Positions 21,901-33,632 of a stretch of DNA of 64,000 nucleotides are shown one piece after another; within the stretch, counting starts at the first letter, position 1, and every line of letters starts with the position of its first letter. The stretch comes from Nigrospora sphaerica. Its lineage: Eukaryota; Ascomycota; Sordariomycetes; Amphisphaeriales; Apiosporaceae. The DNA is taken from the NCBI GenBank assembly GCA_018287875.1, contig JAGVVL010000009.1, positions 4,278,001-4,342,000 on the forward strand, in the 5' to 3' direction. Made by a program: the position numbers and the translations under genes. The notes beneath the pieces were generated by a model that saw only the letters and a list, made by a program, of their open reading frames with translations, searched no databases and was not told where the DNA came from.

Positions 21901-24741
21901 TCGCAGCCGTGTTCGCTGCTCTGCCCCCTTCCCCCACGGGCTGTGCTTGTTTCACCACGCGGTTGGCCGGGATGACCTATGCCTGGCGTTCTTGGTGCAC
22001 GTTGTGATTAGACAGACTTCTGACCAGGCTCTCTTTCCGCTCTCGTAGTCTTTGTCGCCGCCATCCCCCTCCACAGAGCATTGTCACGTGCGTGGGGTCC
22101 CACGAGGGAGCCTTGCGCAGACCTTGTCCTTGCTTTTGGTTTCCCGGACCTCCCTTCCCGGCCTTCTCCCTTGATACTGCTTTCCACGGTGGCTGAAGCC
22201 AAAGCTTAGGACCCCGCGTCCCGTGGGCCCGGAAATGGGTCACCACGTAGCCGCAAGGCATATCACACCCCCCTTTCACTCTTCAAGATTACGCCCTTCG
22301 CGGCTTCGTAGGGCTGAACCCAGGACGTTCGCCGACCTAGAAGGCTCCGGTGCCGCAAAGCCGCCCAGGCTTGCCCGTCACGGCAGCAAGATGCGGGACC
22401 GCCTACCGTGGCCATCCGCCACTGCATATCACCTCGAGCAGCAGGCTTACTAAAAAGAGGCACAGCTCAACCGGGGCTCATTCACGGCTAGGCGGCATCA
22501 TGTTGTCCACGGGAAATTTTGGTTGGTACCTAGAGGGGTTTAAACCAGAGTATCCAATTTAGGAACCATCCCGCCGTGAAAGGGGCTGGAAGTCGAGATG
22601 TAGATCCCTCAGATAACTTCCAGATATAGTTGATGGCAGGGCGTACACCGTGTCGTTATATAGGAGTTAGAATGCGCCTCCGCGACGTCCAAAAGGAAAC
22701 TCGTCGTCTCTCAAACACCCTATTCCTCGCTCTCGACCTCATCACCATCTCCGACAGCTCCTCCCGGCCTCGTCATATGGACCAGTCCTCGTGCTGCCGT
22801 GGGAACACCTCTCACCCCTCCACCATGTTCGCCCACAAGGCTGCCCCGGCCCGTGGCGGCGTCGTGCCTCGTCGGCATCCGGGCCCGATGCCCTCCCTCG
22901 GGGCCGCCCCGGCGTTGCCGTCCAAGGTAGGCAAGCGGTCGTTGGACCTTTCCGCACCCTGCCCCTCCTCTTCCGCGGGCTCGAGGCTTACGGGCCCATC
23001 CCCGGCGCCCCCCTAGGTCCCTTGCGCGCGGCCCCACCCGCCCCGCCCGCCCACGCCCGGACCGCAGCCGCGCCCGGGACCCCTCGGGCCCCCCCGGGCC
23101 CCCGGCCCGACGCCGCCCCCCAGCCCGCGCCGCCGCCGCCCGCGGCCCGTCGTCCCGGCGTCGGGTTCTCGTCGGAACGGCGGGGCCGCCTCGTTCGCCA
23201 TGGCGGTGACGGTGACCGGGCCCCCTCGGTGGTTCGTGTACGTCCGTGCCGTCCTCCGTGCCGTGCGCGTCGTGCGCGTCGCCGAGTCCTGAAGCCGGGC
23301 TGCCGAGCCAGCCTCACCCGCCCGTTTCTGCCCTGGGCGGCAAGCCTGGAACTTATAGTCGTTCGCGCGTTGGTTCAGACTCTTCCGGCTGGTATTAGGG
23401 GCTCCGCGGCATAGCGTACAGGCAGCGCTGAGAAGGAAGCTGCGAAATGCACGCTGCTTGCATGAAATCGCCAAATCGCGACATGGGGCGATAGTTCAAA
23501 CCCCTCGAGAGCATTCCGCCGTTTGCCGTGGCGCAGAGCGGCAGGGACGTTCCGTGCCTGTGGCCTTCCATCCGCCGTCGGAGCCTTGGTCGGGGTGGGA
23601 AAAGAAGTCACGGATGAGGAAACACGCCGTTCTACCGAGGGAGAAGTGATGAGGTTTCCGTTTCGCGTCTTTTAGATAGTCTTCAATTTCCTTTGCCATC
23701 TCTCTCTTCCTCCCCTCTCTCTTTGCTCTTTGCAGAACGTGACCCGGATGTTACTTGGCCGCCCCTGAATGCCAGCCACCTAGATCTCGCGTCGCTTCTT
23801 GAGCAACAACTCCACCATCACGTGCTTCGGAGTCGATGCCTAAGGGAAAATAGGGGAAAGAGCCGAGGTCGCTCCCGAATGAACAGGCGAACAGAATCAA
23901 TGGCGGGGAGGGTTAACGGAAGGGGAAAGCTGAATGGCCCCGCGGGAGGTAAGAAAAGCAGAGAACGACGCGCGCCAGCCTTCCATTTTCAGTAAGGAGT
24001 GGAAACGAGTGACAAAAAGCTCCCGACGCAGTGGGCATATCAGGGAACACAACGCCCTGCGGCCATCTTCACGACGGACCCCACGGCGATGGTCGAGGTC
24101 GGGCGGCAGCAAGAGAGACGACGGGCGTGGGGACGTAACGGCTTCTTACCACCCTCCCAAGAGCAAACGCGAAGAAGCACGCAAGCCAAGTCGGACAAAC
24201 AACGTGCTGGCCAACAATGGCACGCAGCGCAGAGACGGCATGTTGCCCCCCCCCCAGAGCGACCAAATGGCATGGTGGAACAATACCTAACAGCATACCA
24301 TGGTCCGAGTCACATAACGGAGCCCTACGCCGGGGCGCGGCAGCTGGCGAGCGCCATGGGGATGCTCACAATTGACCATGAGTGGGCGGGCAGAAGCCAA
24401 GACCACCGTTGCCATCCCTTCTGGCCGCGTGGGTCCTGTACCTCTCCACAGCAGTTCGTTTGGCAGCGGTCACCGGGACAGATGGCGGCAGTCAGAAAAG
24501 GGCACGGCTGGGGCAAGCGAGGCAGCGAATCTCATTTAGACACCACGGTAGGAAGAAGGATCGATGGCCGCGGTGCAACGTGATATAAAACAAAACAGGC
24601 TTTTTTCCCCTGTGGGCATTCTGGTGTGTATGTAGGTATCATCAACGTCAAATGGCCCAACGTCCCCAACGCCGTTGCCAATGCTTTCTATTCGTACAGG
24701 CATACGCGTGATCGAAGCGTGATCGTGTTCCCGAGGCTGCA
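18918..24741. other. Long gene-poor interval
   Basis: About 5.8 kb without a gene I can support. From 18.9 to 22.6 kb only short frames occur. There is a T homopolymer at about 21,624-21,639, a C run at about 21,669-21,680, and TAGGTA/TACCTA words near 19,790, 20,285 and 21,380. A markedly GC-rich island at about 22,820-23,290 could be one small two-exon gene (ATG 22825, donor GTAGGC near 22,926, acceptor CCCCCTAG near 23,018), but its product would be almost only Pro/Arg/Ala and I do not call it. The part from 23.3 to 24.7 kb is the 3' side of the RNPS1-like gene, with no clear coding. Confidence 0.45.
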
Positions 24742-24838
24742 TTAGCGGTGTCCCCGACTGCGGCTTCTCGAGCGACTCCGGTAGCTGTCGTAGCTGCGGC
24801 TGCGGCGTCGCGGCTCGTCGTCGAGGCTGTCTCGTCGT

Positions 24839-24869
<31 letters not shown>

Positions 24870-25742
24870 CGCCGCGGCGTCTGGGTGGCGGCGACCTTGA
24901 CCGTGAGTCGAACGAAGCGGAACGGTTGCGGCGCGGGGGCGGCGATCGCGAGTAGGACGGGGAGCGCGAGCGCGGCCGCCAGACGTCCATGTCGCGCGGC
25001 GGGCGGCCACCACCGCCCCCGTAGCGGGGAGAACGACCGCCACGTCCACGGCCACCTCCAAAGGGTCCGGGTCCGCCGAAGCCGCGGCCGCCGCGGCCGC
25101 CGCCACGCATACCAGGAGCCGGGACTCTCGGGTCGATGTTGGCGCCGCGGCTGGCGAGGGGCGGCGAGGGGGAGAACTTGCGTCGGGGCAGGACGATGGA
25201 GACGTTGATGATGGAGCCGTCCACTTGGGCCTCGTGCATGTTGGCAATGGCAGCTTCGGCGTCGGCCTCGTTGACAAAGAGAATGTAGGCGGTCCCGCGG
25301 TTCGTCTGGACTGTAGACACGGTGCGTTAGCAGGAAAAGCTGGGCGGGAAGGGCAGAGGCAGCTCGGGAACGTACACTGGCGGTTCATGGGCAGGTCCAG
25401 GTCGCGAATCGTGCCGTACTGGCCGAAGATCTCGTACAGGTGGGCCTCGGTGATGTTCTTGGTGAGCTTCTCAACGACGATCTTGGTGCTGCCTCGCAAG
25501 GGGCTCTCGCTCCGGCCCCGGCTGGGCGAGCGGGTTCGGGAGCGAGTGCGGCTGCGAGTGCGACTGCGACTGCGGCTGCGGCTACCGCTGCGGTAGCGAC
25601 CGCCATTGCGACGCGGCGCGGGCGAGGCGGAGCGGCGGCTGGAGATGGAGCGGCGGCGCACGGGCGAGGGCGAGCGCGAGTATCGGGAGGGCGGGGTGGG
25701 CGAGCGGCCAAAGCGGTCGCGCGAGGGTGATCGCGAGGCCAT
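24742..25742 (-). CDS. RNPS1-like SR-rich RNA-binding protein
   Basis: Exon 1 is 25376-25742 and exon 2 is 24742-25310, giving 311 residues. The 65-bp intron has donor GTACGT, branch GCTAAC and acceptor TACAG. Joining gives LPMNRQ-F-QTNRGTAYILF, which closes one RRM at about 86-165: RNP2-like KIVVEKL, RNP1-like RGTAYILF and the last strand INVSIVL. Residues 1-80 are RS/SP-rich (SRSRSRTRSRTRS). After the RRM comes an RGG/poly-Gly region and then a second RS/SPPPRR tail ending SRSRSRSRGHR. This order of Ser-rich part, RRM of the TKI-V-x-LT type and Arg/Pro/Ser tail is that of RNPS1, an exon-junction-complex and splicing regulator in the nucleus. SR phosphorylation is expected from family knowledge. 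The start at 25742 begins the RS region directly. Confidence in the family is high; strict orthology is not proven. Confidence 0.85.
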
Positions 25743-27358
25743 GACGGAGGAGCCCGAACGGGTGGTCGCGGACGTCGGTGTATGTATGCGGAGAGTGGAA
25801 GGAATGGCGTCGTCTCGGGGTCGGGCGGATGGGGGGGTATATGCAGACGACGATGGCGACGAGACTGGCGATGGATGGCGAGGCTGAAGGAGGAGAGAGG
25901 AGAAGCAAGATGCACAATCGGGTTTCAGATGAGGACCCAAAGCCTGGCCAGCCTTGTCGGAGAGGCAGAGGAAAACAGGCGGGTAGGAACAAACGCGCCT
26001 ACTGACGTATTTTTATGCCCGTGGAGCCAGTGCCGGGAAAGCTTTCTAGAATGGGTTGCTGCTGCCACTGTTGCTACCGCTGGACCACTAAATAAAATGG
26101 ACCAAACATGGAAACGCGCACGACGCGTCGACCCGTTTCCCCCGCTTACATTTCTCTGCTCCTGTCTTGTTAATATGGATCTGCCCATGGCCCAGGCAGT
26201 CGTTAGCTGGGAATTGCTCTATGAATGTACGAATAAGCAGTAGTCCATCTCCATTGGCCAATTGGTATGATCAATGAAAGCAGCATTGCCTCGGCGGCAG
26301 AATCGTCCTTGGCACAAGTGACGGTAGCAGCCGCTTACCCCCCCGTGTTGCTCCCATTCAGTTGCCCGGTGGGATGAACTACCGCTACACCATGTTACGA
26401 ATCGATTAGGGTTTGAACGGCCTCCAGCCTCTCCTTCTGATGAGATGTGAGAGCATCGACTCCGGCCCCTGCTCGCATCACAGCCATGGAAGCTCATTCG
26501 ACCCTTTTCTCCGTTCACCATACTCTCACTGATCTAGAGCAGGGCTGATAGCCGCCCCCCCTTGCCACGGAAGCAGCCGTGAGAGGCACCGCTTGCCTAC
26601 CTCTTCCCGTGGCGTTTCGGACCGGACTTGCTTGCCTCTTTGCATGGGGGTATGGACGTGACTCGGCCTACATCAGGTGGAGTGTGAGGCTGAATGCCGG
26701 GGTGCTGACCTCTTTAGAAAAGGGGACGCGGAGAAGGTCTGAAAGATCAATGGCCCGACTGATGGTTGTACTAATATTTCCACAAATGGGAGTGTGGTTG
26801 AAGTGGCCGCGTTTTTGTATGGATGGTGTGCGCTTTCATACTGGAGCAGGCATCACAGTTCAAGCGATTTGTGCTTGTCTTTTTGCGACGTAGTAGGTAA
26901 GTGCTATCACGACTCGTCATGGACGCTGTAGTCGGGCTTCATATCTCTTCTCAAGCAGAAAGGATGCAGAAGCAGACCCGGTCCCTTGATGTGTCTGTCC
27001 CCAGCTTGCTTTTTCGGGGCGATATCACTCCCGATACCGTAACCCCCCTTCCCCCTGCGCCTTGGATGTTCACTGCAGGGGCACCCCGCTACTTGCAAAG
27101 CCCTCTCGCAAAATACCACTTGACTCACACGAAGATGTGCCTTAATGGGGTGGTCCTCGATGCCCTCGGCTTTAAACGTGACATTAAGCGTTCCCATGGC
27201 GCCATCCTTTGTGGTCGGCACCCGGCGTTCGCTCCTGACGACGCTCGCCAAGACATCAAAGTCCTCCACCCTGATACCTGTCTTATTGCAACCATCCGAC
27301 ATTGATTACACCGCTGTCAAACTCGCTGTATGCAGATCTACCTGGTGGAGGGCCACGT
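25743..27358. other. Intergenic region with one weak candidate frame
   Basis: About 1.6 kb between the RNPS1-like gene (its promoter side) and the 3' end of the large unknown gene. A minus-strand frame 26907-27302 (131 residues from an ATG) has protein-like composition in its first 60 residues (IRVEDFDVLASVV, LNVTFKAEGIED). It starts 57 bp after the stop of the large gene. It could be an alternative last exon, a relic or chance; I found no donor that joins it in phase. Confidence 0.4.
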
Positions 27359-30300
27359 TCAAACCGCTTGCTCGTCCCAGTCAGCCCCGCGTCCGGTGGG
27401 ATCCGCGTACTGTGCAAAGTGGCTCCGACGCGCCTGGGCTGTATCCCATGCCATGAGACGCAACTCCTCGAATGGCGAAGCGGCCCAGCCTCTCAACACC
27501 TCCCCGACCCTCGCGACATTATTAGTGTCTGTACATCTGGCACCATTCCGGAACAGAGCGTCGGCGAGCTCCATGCGCAACAAGTCACGTAGTGTAGGCT
27601 TTTCGCCGGGCGAGAGGGCAGGCTCGGCGAGTCGCTGGCCCAAAGCGAGGCTTCTTGGTGCGGAACAGGAGAGCGTGACCTTATTTTTGAGCAGCGGCCA
27701 GTTGTCCGGTTTATGGTACAAAGTGGCGCCACTCAGAAGCTCGTCAAGGAGGCCGAGTACTTCAGCCGCGAATTCGTCAATCTTGTCCGCCGCCATGTCG
27801 TTCATGTGTGCTTGGTAGCGCCGGCACAGCACCTGGGTCTTGAGCGCAAAGGCGTTGGGCAGCCACACCGGCTGGCGCTGCGCGTCACGTTGCCACTGAG
27901 GTGTCCGCAGGGCGTCGATGCGTGCAATGAAGAACTGGAACAAGGGAAGAACCTGGCTGTTCCAAGTCTCGCGATGGCCACCTTCGAGACCCAACTGATT
28001 CCACAATAACCAGAGCTCGTTCACCCGCGACTGCTCAAGGAGGAAAGTGAAGGTTTCTCGGGCAAAGTCCTGCACAACCTTGACCATTACGCCGCTGGGC
28101 AAAGCAGCTCCCGGGAGATCAGCATGCAAGAGCCCCACGATTTGCTTTAAACCGGGCGGTGGCGTATTAGGCCCAGAATACGAGGACTTCCAGCCCCAGA
28201 CTTGGAGCCAGTGCTGGCCTCCGTCTGACTTTAGGAGCTGGGCGTCGTCTTCAACCTCCTTGGTTACAGCACCGAGTAGGGGGTGAGGATCCCACTGTGC
28301 CCTAACGTAGCCTTTGATCAAGTCAAGGAAATCCTGCTTCAAGAACTCTGCCTCGGCGGGTGTGAAATGTTGCAGGAGGGTGTCCGGTTTGACGGGAATC
28401 CGAGGCAAAACGCTGTCGGAAAGAGTGATCCCTTTGCGCCGGGCGAGGAGGACGCAGAAACGCTGGTTGTTGGTAGCAGAGAGCTCAAATGCAGGAATTG
28501 CCACGGCCTCAATCCATCTCCGGCGCTCGGCCGAGCCCGTGGAAAACCGCGTCCGGGCAGAAAGGATGGCGCTCATCAACGGACCGCAGGTTTTCTCCTT
28601 TGGCTCGTAGATCTCCGGGAGGGATCCGTCGTCAGACTCGGCCGCGCACCATTCTTTCTCCGTCATCGGACGTCTTTCGTTGAGAGAACCGGCGACGGGT
28701 ACCACGTCTTGCTGGGCGAAGGCGACAATGGTTTCGTCGACCTGCTTATCCTCTCGGCCAAGCATGGCGGTCAAGCTCTCGAAAGCTGCGACACGGATGT
28801 CGAGTTGTGGAGACCCCCGGAATAGACTGATGAGGACGCTGTAGGCTCTTGCTCGGTCGCAGTAGTCGGCACCACGAAGCACCTGCGCCAGCATCTTCAC
28901 AATGGTCACCTTGATGGAAGGCCTCTTCTTGTCTGCCTCCTTGTCTGTCGCCGTATCTGCCGGCGTCTCGTCCGGATTTGTTCCTTGTGTCGATCCCCGT
29001 GTCAGTCCCCGCGTCTTTGTCTCCTGTTTCTTGGGTCTATCATCAATGACGGACTGGCCAAGTCGCTCCAGTATCTTGCTTGACAGGTCTCCGAAGAAGC
29101 TGCTGGCCTGGGTGGGCGTCAAGCGTCGGAAAAAGCCCGCGGAGAGCAGTTGGCGGTGCCACGAGCTATCGTCCTGCTGCTGGAGCACCACCTTCTGCAC
29201 CAAGCTGCAAGCGACAGCCGGTTGGTCGCTGTGAGCCAAGAACTTGATGGTTTTCATCAAACTTTCGCGGATTTCCGGCTCTTGCTCATCGGGGTCCTTG
29301 GCTAACCGTGTCATGAGAGCCTCGGCCAAGCGCTCGATAATCTGGACTGGCAGGCAGTACCGTCGGTTGGTAATAAGGGGGAGAACATTACGGTATAAGT
29401 AATGCTTGCTGGCTCGTTCGAGAAAGTCCTGGTCGAGGTAGAATGCTGGGTATCGCGCATCATCTGAGCGAGGGAAAGGCTTGCCGAAAATGGAGACGTC
29501 GGATCCGTACGTAGAGTTCACGTACTCGACCGCAGCTGCGGCCATGGCGTCTCGCTGCAAGGGTGAGAGGCGGCGAGGATCTCGTCCTAGGTGCCAGAGA
29601 TCCGGTATGCTTTGCTTGGGAACGACCGGTGCTGGTACCTCGAAAGGGAGGAGACCGTGCGCCGTCACTTCGCCATCGTACGAGGCATAATAGTAATGAA
29701 ATCTTAGCATGGCGTCGAGGCAGGTCGCGTCCAAGGACCGCGGCTTCTTTTCCATTGCTTTGTGCGAAGGGCAGGGATCCCATTCGTGGGGGCCAGAGTC
29801 ATCGTCATCATTTGGGAACTCGGGAAGCACTGCACTCTGCTCGTCCGCTAGTCCCAGCCTCCTTAGGTCACTGGACGAGACCGAATCTGGAATATAGGAG
29901 GGCGCCGCCAAGAACTGTTTGCGCCAGAACTGACTGGCCTCATCCGGACTCATGCGATCTCCAGTGAGTTGTGTTGTAGCATGCTCCCAGGCATTTCTGA
30001 GTCGTACATCACGGTCCTGGTCGTCATTGGCCCCTTTCAGGTACACCCAAAGCGCGTACTGGTAGCTGTCAATGAAGGTGGCAATAGCTTCGCGGACCTC
30101 GTCGGACTCGGGGATCGGCTTCAGCACACCATCATCAGCGAATACAACGCCTCTGGCTCGCGACTCCAGATACGGCATATTCAGCGGGCCTCGGAGTTCC
30201 TCCAGCTCGACAGGGCAAAGCTTCTGGACGGGCAAGCCCTTGGGCCAGGGGGCTTCCAGCGTAGTTGTAGTGGGGGTTGTGGCGATGCGATGCTGCCGCC

Positions 30301-32425
30301 AAATCTCGTCGCGGCCCTTGGCCAGCCGGTCCAGGGCCAGGCGAGTACTCGACCGCGGGTTCTCCAGTGAGGACCAGGCTCGAAGCAGGGGGCCGTCGAT
30401 GTTCATGGCGAGCCGCTCGTTCGCTTTCTTGATCCCTATGTGTTCGGCTTCCAGCAGCAAGTCCACGGTCGGCTGAAGGACTGCCGTCAAAAGATCCTCG
30501 TCGCTGCATCCAGTTCGCTCCTGATACTTCTCGGCGTTTTCCAGTCGTCGCCGAAGGGCCGTTGCCAAGATGCCTTGAAGCGGCCTCCAGTGATATGCAT
30601 TGAACGAAGGTTCCCGCAAAGTCATGACCATGGTTTCCAGAAGTCCAAGAACGATGTCGTTCGCCTTCTTCACGTTTTCTCGGGTCCAAGCCAACGTTTG
30701 GTATTCGGCTGCGGACCCTACGGGCGCTATGCCGGCCAAAAGATCAAGGACCTCATCAACCCGAAGAGCGTACTTGGAATACAAATCTGCGAATGTATCG
30801 GGTTCTCGGTTAAATCGCCGGAGCCAGATAAGAGTTTCCTGGACGAAGTCCAGAGAACCGGTCGCGAATGACAGTTTCATGGCCGACTTGGCCCATTTTG
30901 CGCGATCTGCCTGTTCGCGTGAGATAGACGATTGCTTCTTTCGCTCATTTATCAATTTCGAGGCGTCATCAAGCCGTGACTCGTCGGCACCGGACCCCTT
31001 ATCCAGCGCCACGCGGTATCGCAAGTATGCTGCCACAAGATCAGGATCGCTGACCCTTTTGCTGCTATCGGGTTTAACCGATTGAAGTATAGTGGTCGAT
31101 TCGGCATATCCACCACCCATGGCGATGAAATCCCCATCTGGATTGGCTGCCTGTAGAAGGTTGAAAAGTAGCAAGGACTGCTTGGGTGGCAAGACGACAT
31201 GGAAAAGGTGGCGAGGCCATAGACCCTCGGAAAAGCTCCCCAGTTTCGAGACAGACCAGGCGCCGATGTTGTCTGGTGCATCAATGTCGAGCCTGAGTCC
31301 TGGTGCGTGCAGCAGCAATAGCTTCAGAAGCCGGTATCTGAGTCCGGGAGGCACCTCTGCCACGAGGCTGGTGATTTGTTGGGGGCTTTTGGAATCGTCG
31401 GCATTCATGAAAGCCAGCATCCGCACAAGCTGCTCCTCGATGACAGGCCGGCGGTCTCTTGCACGCGCCCATGCCTGTATGGCGCAAGCGACGATCCCAC
31501 CCGAACAGAAATGGATGAAAGACTCCATTTTAGGCCTCCGTTGGATACACTGCAGAATCAGGGTAAGGGTCCTTTCCACTCGGGTATGGGCGTCGCTCCT
31601 TTGCGATTGGCGATTTCGTCGCAGCAAGGGGATCGCAAGGGCGGATATACAGACGCGCTCGTTCTTTTCGAGTGCCTTCTCGTCTTCCGCGAGCCGCTCC
31701 AGAACTTCAAGGGCAAAGGCTTTGTCCTGGTCGAATAGAGTCCGGTATCCTTCGCACTCCTCTCGTGTGGACTCATTGACCGGGGCGAACATGGACTGCA
31801 AAGCCTTCTCCTGACAAGCTGTACGGTGGACTCTGCACGTCTTGACGTCCAAGGGCTGATTGCGCCGGTCATGCCACTGCATGGCCGTATCGTTTCTGCA
31901 GGCCAGGAGCAGGTGCCGGTAGTGGACAGCCAGTGGCCGCTTATCGGGGTTGGGAACAGGGCCTCGATTATCCAAAGCCTCAAAGAGTTGTGACATGACG
32001 GACTGCCGTGCAGAGGCCGCGGCAGGCGCGGTGCCCGTCTGGCCCAAAGTGCAGCAGAAGCTGGAAACCTCTTGTACGCTCATGGAGGCCATCAGCTCCA
32101 GAATGCCAGTCAGACCCCCAACGGCATCCCAGGCCGCCGACAAACCCTCTTCAGTCCGCAGTGCCTTTCCGAATCGAGCAATGGCGACATGGCGGACCAG
32201 GAACGATGTATCCTGGCGTAGGGCAAACACGACGGCCTGTACGTCTTTGCATACCGAGAGCCAGATGTGGAAGATGTTGGGGGGGATGGAGCCGGCGGTG
32301 ACAGCATCCAGGAGATGCTCTGACACGGGCCGCCAGGATGCTTCCTGGGCCGCCTTCTGCAGGATACGGGCCTGGTCTCGGGGCGAAGCATTTCGCAGCT
32401 GGGCGTTGTCCAGCAATGGCGCCAT
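27359..32425 (-). CDS. Very large protein of unknown function (1688 residues)
   Basis: Intronless frame of 5067 bp. The start at 32425 (AAGAATGGCG) is the first true ATG in the frame; the 71 codons before it lack one. I recognise no catalytic motif, signal peptide or membrane span. The sequence is mostly alternating amphipathic helices with leucines, reminiscent of HEAT/ARM-type solenoids, for example LVRHVAIARFGKAL near residue 100 and LDIRVAAFESLTAMLGRED near 1200. One charged, low-complexity linker rich in Lys/Thr/Asp (KKQETKTRGLTRGSTQG ... DKEADKKRP) lies near residues 1130-1165 and would separate two folded halves. The C-terminus (LRLMAWDTAQARRSHF) is also helical. I would guess a scaffold or regulatory protein, but nothing in the sequence or its neighbours (RNPS1-like gene downstream, eEF3 upstream, all minus) assigns a function. 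Length and intact frame argue for a functional, conserved gene. Confidence 0.8.
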   Translation of the reverse strand: MAPLLDNAQLRNASPRDQARILQKAAQEASWRPVSEHLLDAVTAGSIPPNIFHIWLSVCKDVQAVVFALRQDTSFLVRHVAIARFGKALRTEEGLSAAWDAVGGLTGILELMASMSVQEVSSFCCTLGQTGTAPAAASARQSVMSQLFEALDNRGPVPNPDKRPLAVHYRHLLLACRNDTAMQWHDRRNQPLDVKTCRVHRTACQEKALQSMFAPVNESTREECEGYRTLFDQDKAFALEVLERLAEDEKALEKNERVCISALAIPLLRRNRQSQRSDAHTRVERTLTLILQCIQRRPKMESFIHFCSGGIVACAIQAWARARDRRPVIEEQLVRMLAFMNADDSKSPQQITSLVAEVPPGLRYRLLKLLLLHAPGLRLDIDAPDNIGAWSVSKLGSFSEGLWPRHLFHVVLPPKQSLLLFNLLQAANPDGDFIAMGGGYAESTTILQSVKPDSSKRVSDPDLVAAYLRYRVALDKGSGADESRLDDASKLINERKKQSSISREQADRAKWAKSAMKLSFATGSLDFVQETLIWLRRFNREPDTFADLYSKYALRVDEVLDLLAGIAPVGSAAEYQTLAWTRENVKKANDIVLGLLETMVMTLREPSFNAYHWRPLQGILATALRRRLENAEKYQERTGCSDEDLLTAVLQPTVDLLLEAEHIGIKKANERLAMNIDGPLLRAWSSLENPRSSTRLALDRLAKGRDEIWRQHRIATTPTTTTLEAPWPKGLPVQKLCPVELEELRGPLNMPYLESRARGVVFADDGVLKPIPESDEVREAIATFIDSYQYALWVYLKGANDDQDRDVRLRNAWEHATTQLTGDRMSPDEASQFWRKQFLAAPSYIPDSVSSSDLRRLGLADEQSAVLPEFPNDDDDSGPHEWDPCPSHKAMEKKPRSLDATCLDAMLRFHYYYASYDGEVTAHGLLPFEVPAPVVPKQSIPDLWHLGRDPRRLSPLQRDAMAAAAVEYVNSTYGSDVSIFGKPFPRSDDARYPAFYLDQDFLERASKHYLYRNVLPLITNRRYCLPVQIIERLAEALMTRLAKDPDEQEPEIRESLMKTIKFLAHSDQPAVACSLVQKVVLQQQDDSSWHRQLLSAGFFRRLTPTQASSFFGDLSSKILERLGQSVIDDRPKKQETKTRGLTRGSTQGTNPDETPADTATDKEADKKRPSIKVTIVKMLAQVLRGADYCDRARAYSVLISLFRGSPQLDIRVAAFESLTAMLGREDKQVDETIVAFAQQDVVPVAGSLNERRPMTEKEWCAAESDDGSLPEIYEPKEKTCGPLMSAILSARTRFSTGSAERRRWIEAVAIPAFELSATNNQRFCVLLARRKGITLSDSVLPRIPVKPDTLLQHFTPAEAEFLKQDFLDLIKGYVRAQWDPHPLLGAVTKEVEDDAQLLKSDGGQHWLQVWGWKSSYSGPNTPPPGLKQIVGLLHADLPGAALPSGVMVKVVQDFARETFTFLLEQSRVNELWLLWNQLGLEGGHRETWNSQVLPLFQFFIARIDALRTPQWQRDAQRQPVWLPNAFALKTQVLCRRYQAHMNDMAADKIDEFAAEVLGLLDELLSGATLYHKPDNWPLLKNKVTLSCSAPRSLALGQRLAEPALSPGEKPTLRDLLRMELADALFRNGARCTDTNNVARVGEVLRGWAASPFEELRLMAWDTAQARRSHFAQYADPTGRGADWDEQAV

Positions 32426-33632
32426 TCTTGCGGTTCCGCGGCAGGAGGGACGCGTAGCAGGGCTGACGGTGAGGGGGGCCGGGGACCTGGAAAGGCAGAG
32501 CGACGGACGAGATTGCGAGACAATGGACGGCAAGCCGGCTTGGAGGGGGATGAACAGCAACACGAACGACCGAGGATAAGGGCACAGAAGAGCGAGGCAG
32601 AGTGAAGACGACAACAATTCTTGGGTTTTCGCTCGCAACAGAACTTACGTCGAAGCGGGAGGGAGGGGTGGTGGTTGCCGAGACGAGCCTACATCTGTCA
32701 GCCGCAGGTCGTTATGAGAGCCGCCTGTCCACTAATAGGCAGCGGTGGGTTTGGCTGCCAGCACCTACAACACTGGAAGTACTTCTAGCTCCGGGGGGTA
32801 GCCGCCGTTTCGACTCGAGCGCCACGAGTCATACAGAGGGGCAAAGGCAGCTCACAGGACAACCCAATTGAGCGGTCTACGCCATAGTTCGCCCGGCAGT
32901 ACAGCAGCAAGCAACGGCGGAGTGTTTCAAGGAGCGCATCGCCAAGCGGCCACGGAAGCAAAACCACGATGGATTGCGGCGCTGCGCCCCGGCGTGATGA
33001 GTCTTACCGGGGAGGGGAAGGGCCAATGCTACATGGATCCATGCAACGCGACCTTGAGCGTGGATAGACTAACAGCCCGCCTGCCTGGCAATTATGGGGA
33101 CCATGGGCAGAAAAACGGCCGGTGCAGCAGCGGGAGACACCTGCAGACCGCCAGGTCAGCAAGAGAAACCCTTCCCGTCACGGGCCTTCGTTGGCGCTCC
33201 TTCGTTGGCGGCTCCCGCTCGGGGCTCAAGGGCTTGATTTCAGTCGCCGAATGGGAGAACGCGGTCGGATGGGTCCCCAGGATCACTATCAACTACCTCG
33301 AGAGAACAAAGGGGAGAAGGCCGTGTTGAAGGACGTGATGGATCGGGATGCACTGGGAGGGACTTGCAGCCACGGACCGCCATCAATATCATCAGAACTT
33401 TTCATTAACCAGTCCGCAAACCCGGGCCGCAGAGGCCCATCTATCGCAAATAACGCCTCTATGCTCCTGCCCCATGTTCTATCGGGCAGCGAGTGCGGTG
33501 CAGTATAGTGTGGCACGCCTCGCCGCGTCAACGGCCATCTCTAAACCAAAACAGGACGCGTGCGTCGATAATGTGCAATCGTGACTCACCCTAGCCACGT
33601 AACCCAGGTCGTCCTTCGTTGCCTCGTCACGT
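32426..33632. other. Promoter region of the large gene and 3' flank of eEF3
   Basis: About 1.2 kb. The first 250 bp upstream of 32425 are pyrimidine-rich on the coding (minus) strand, as is common near fungal transcription starts. I see no further gene or repeat. Confidence 0.5.

Noticed and set aside
23999..24583. 194-residue plus-strand frame
   Set aside because: Composition is irregular, no family resemblance, and it lies in the 3' flank of the RNPS1-like gene.
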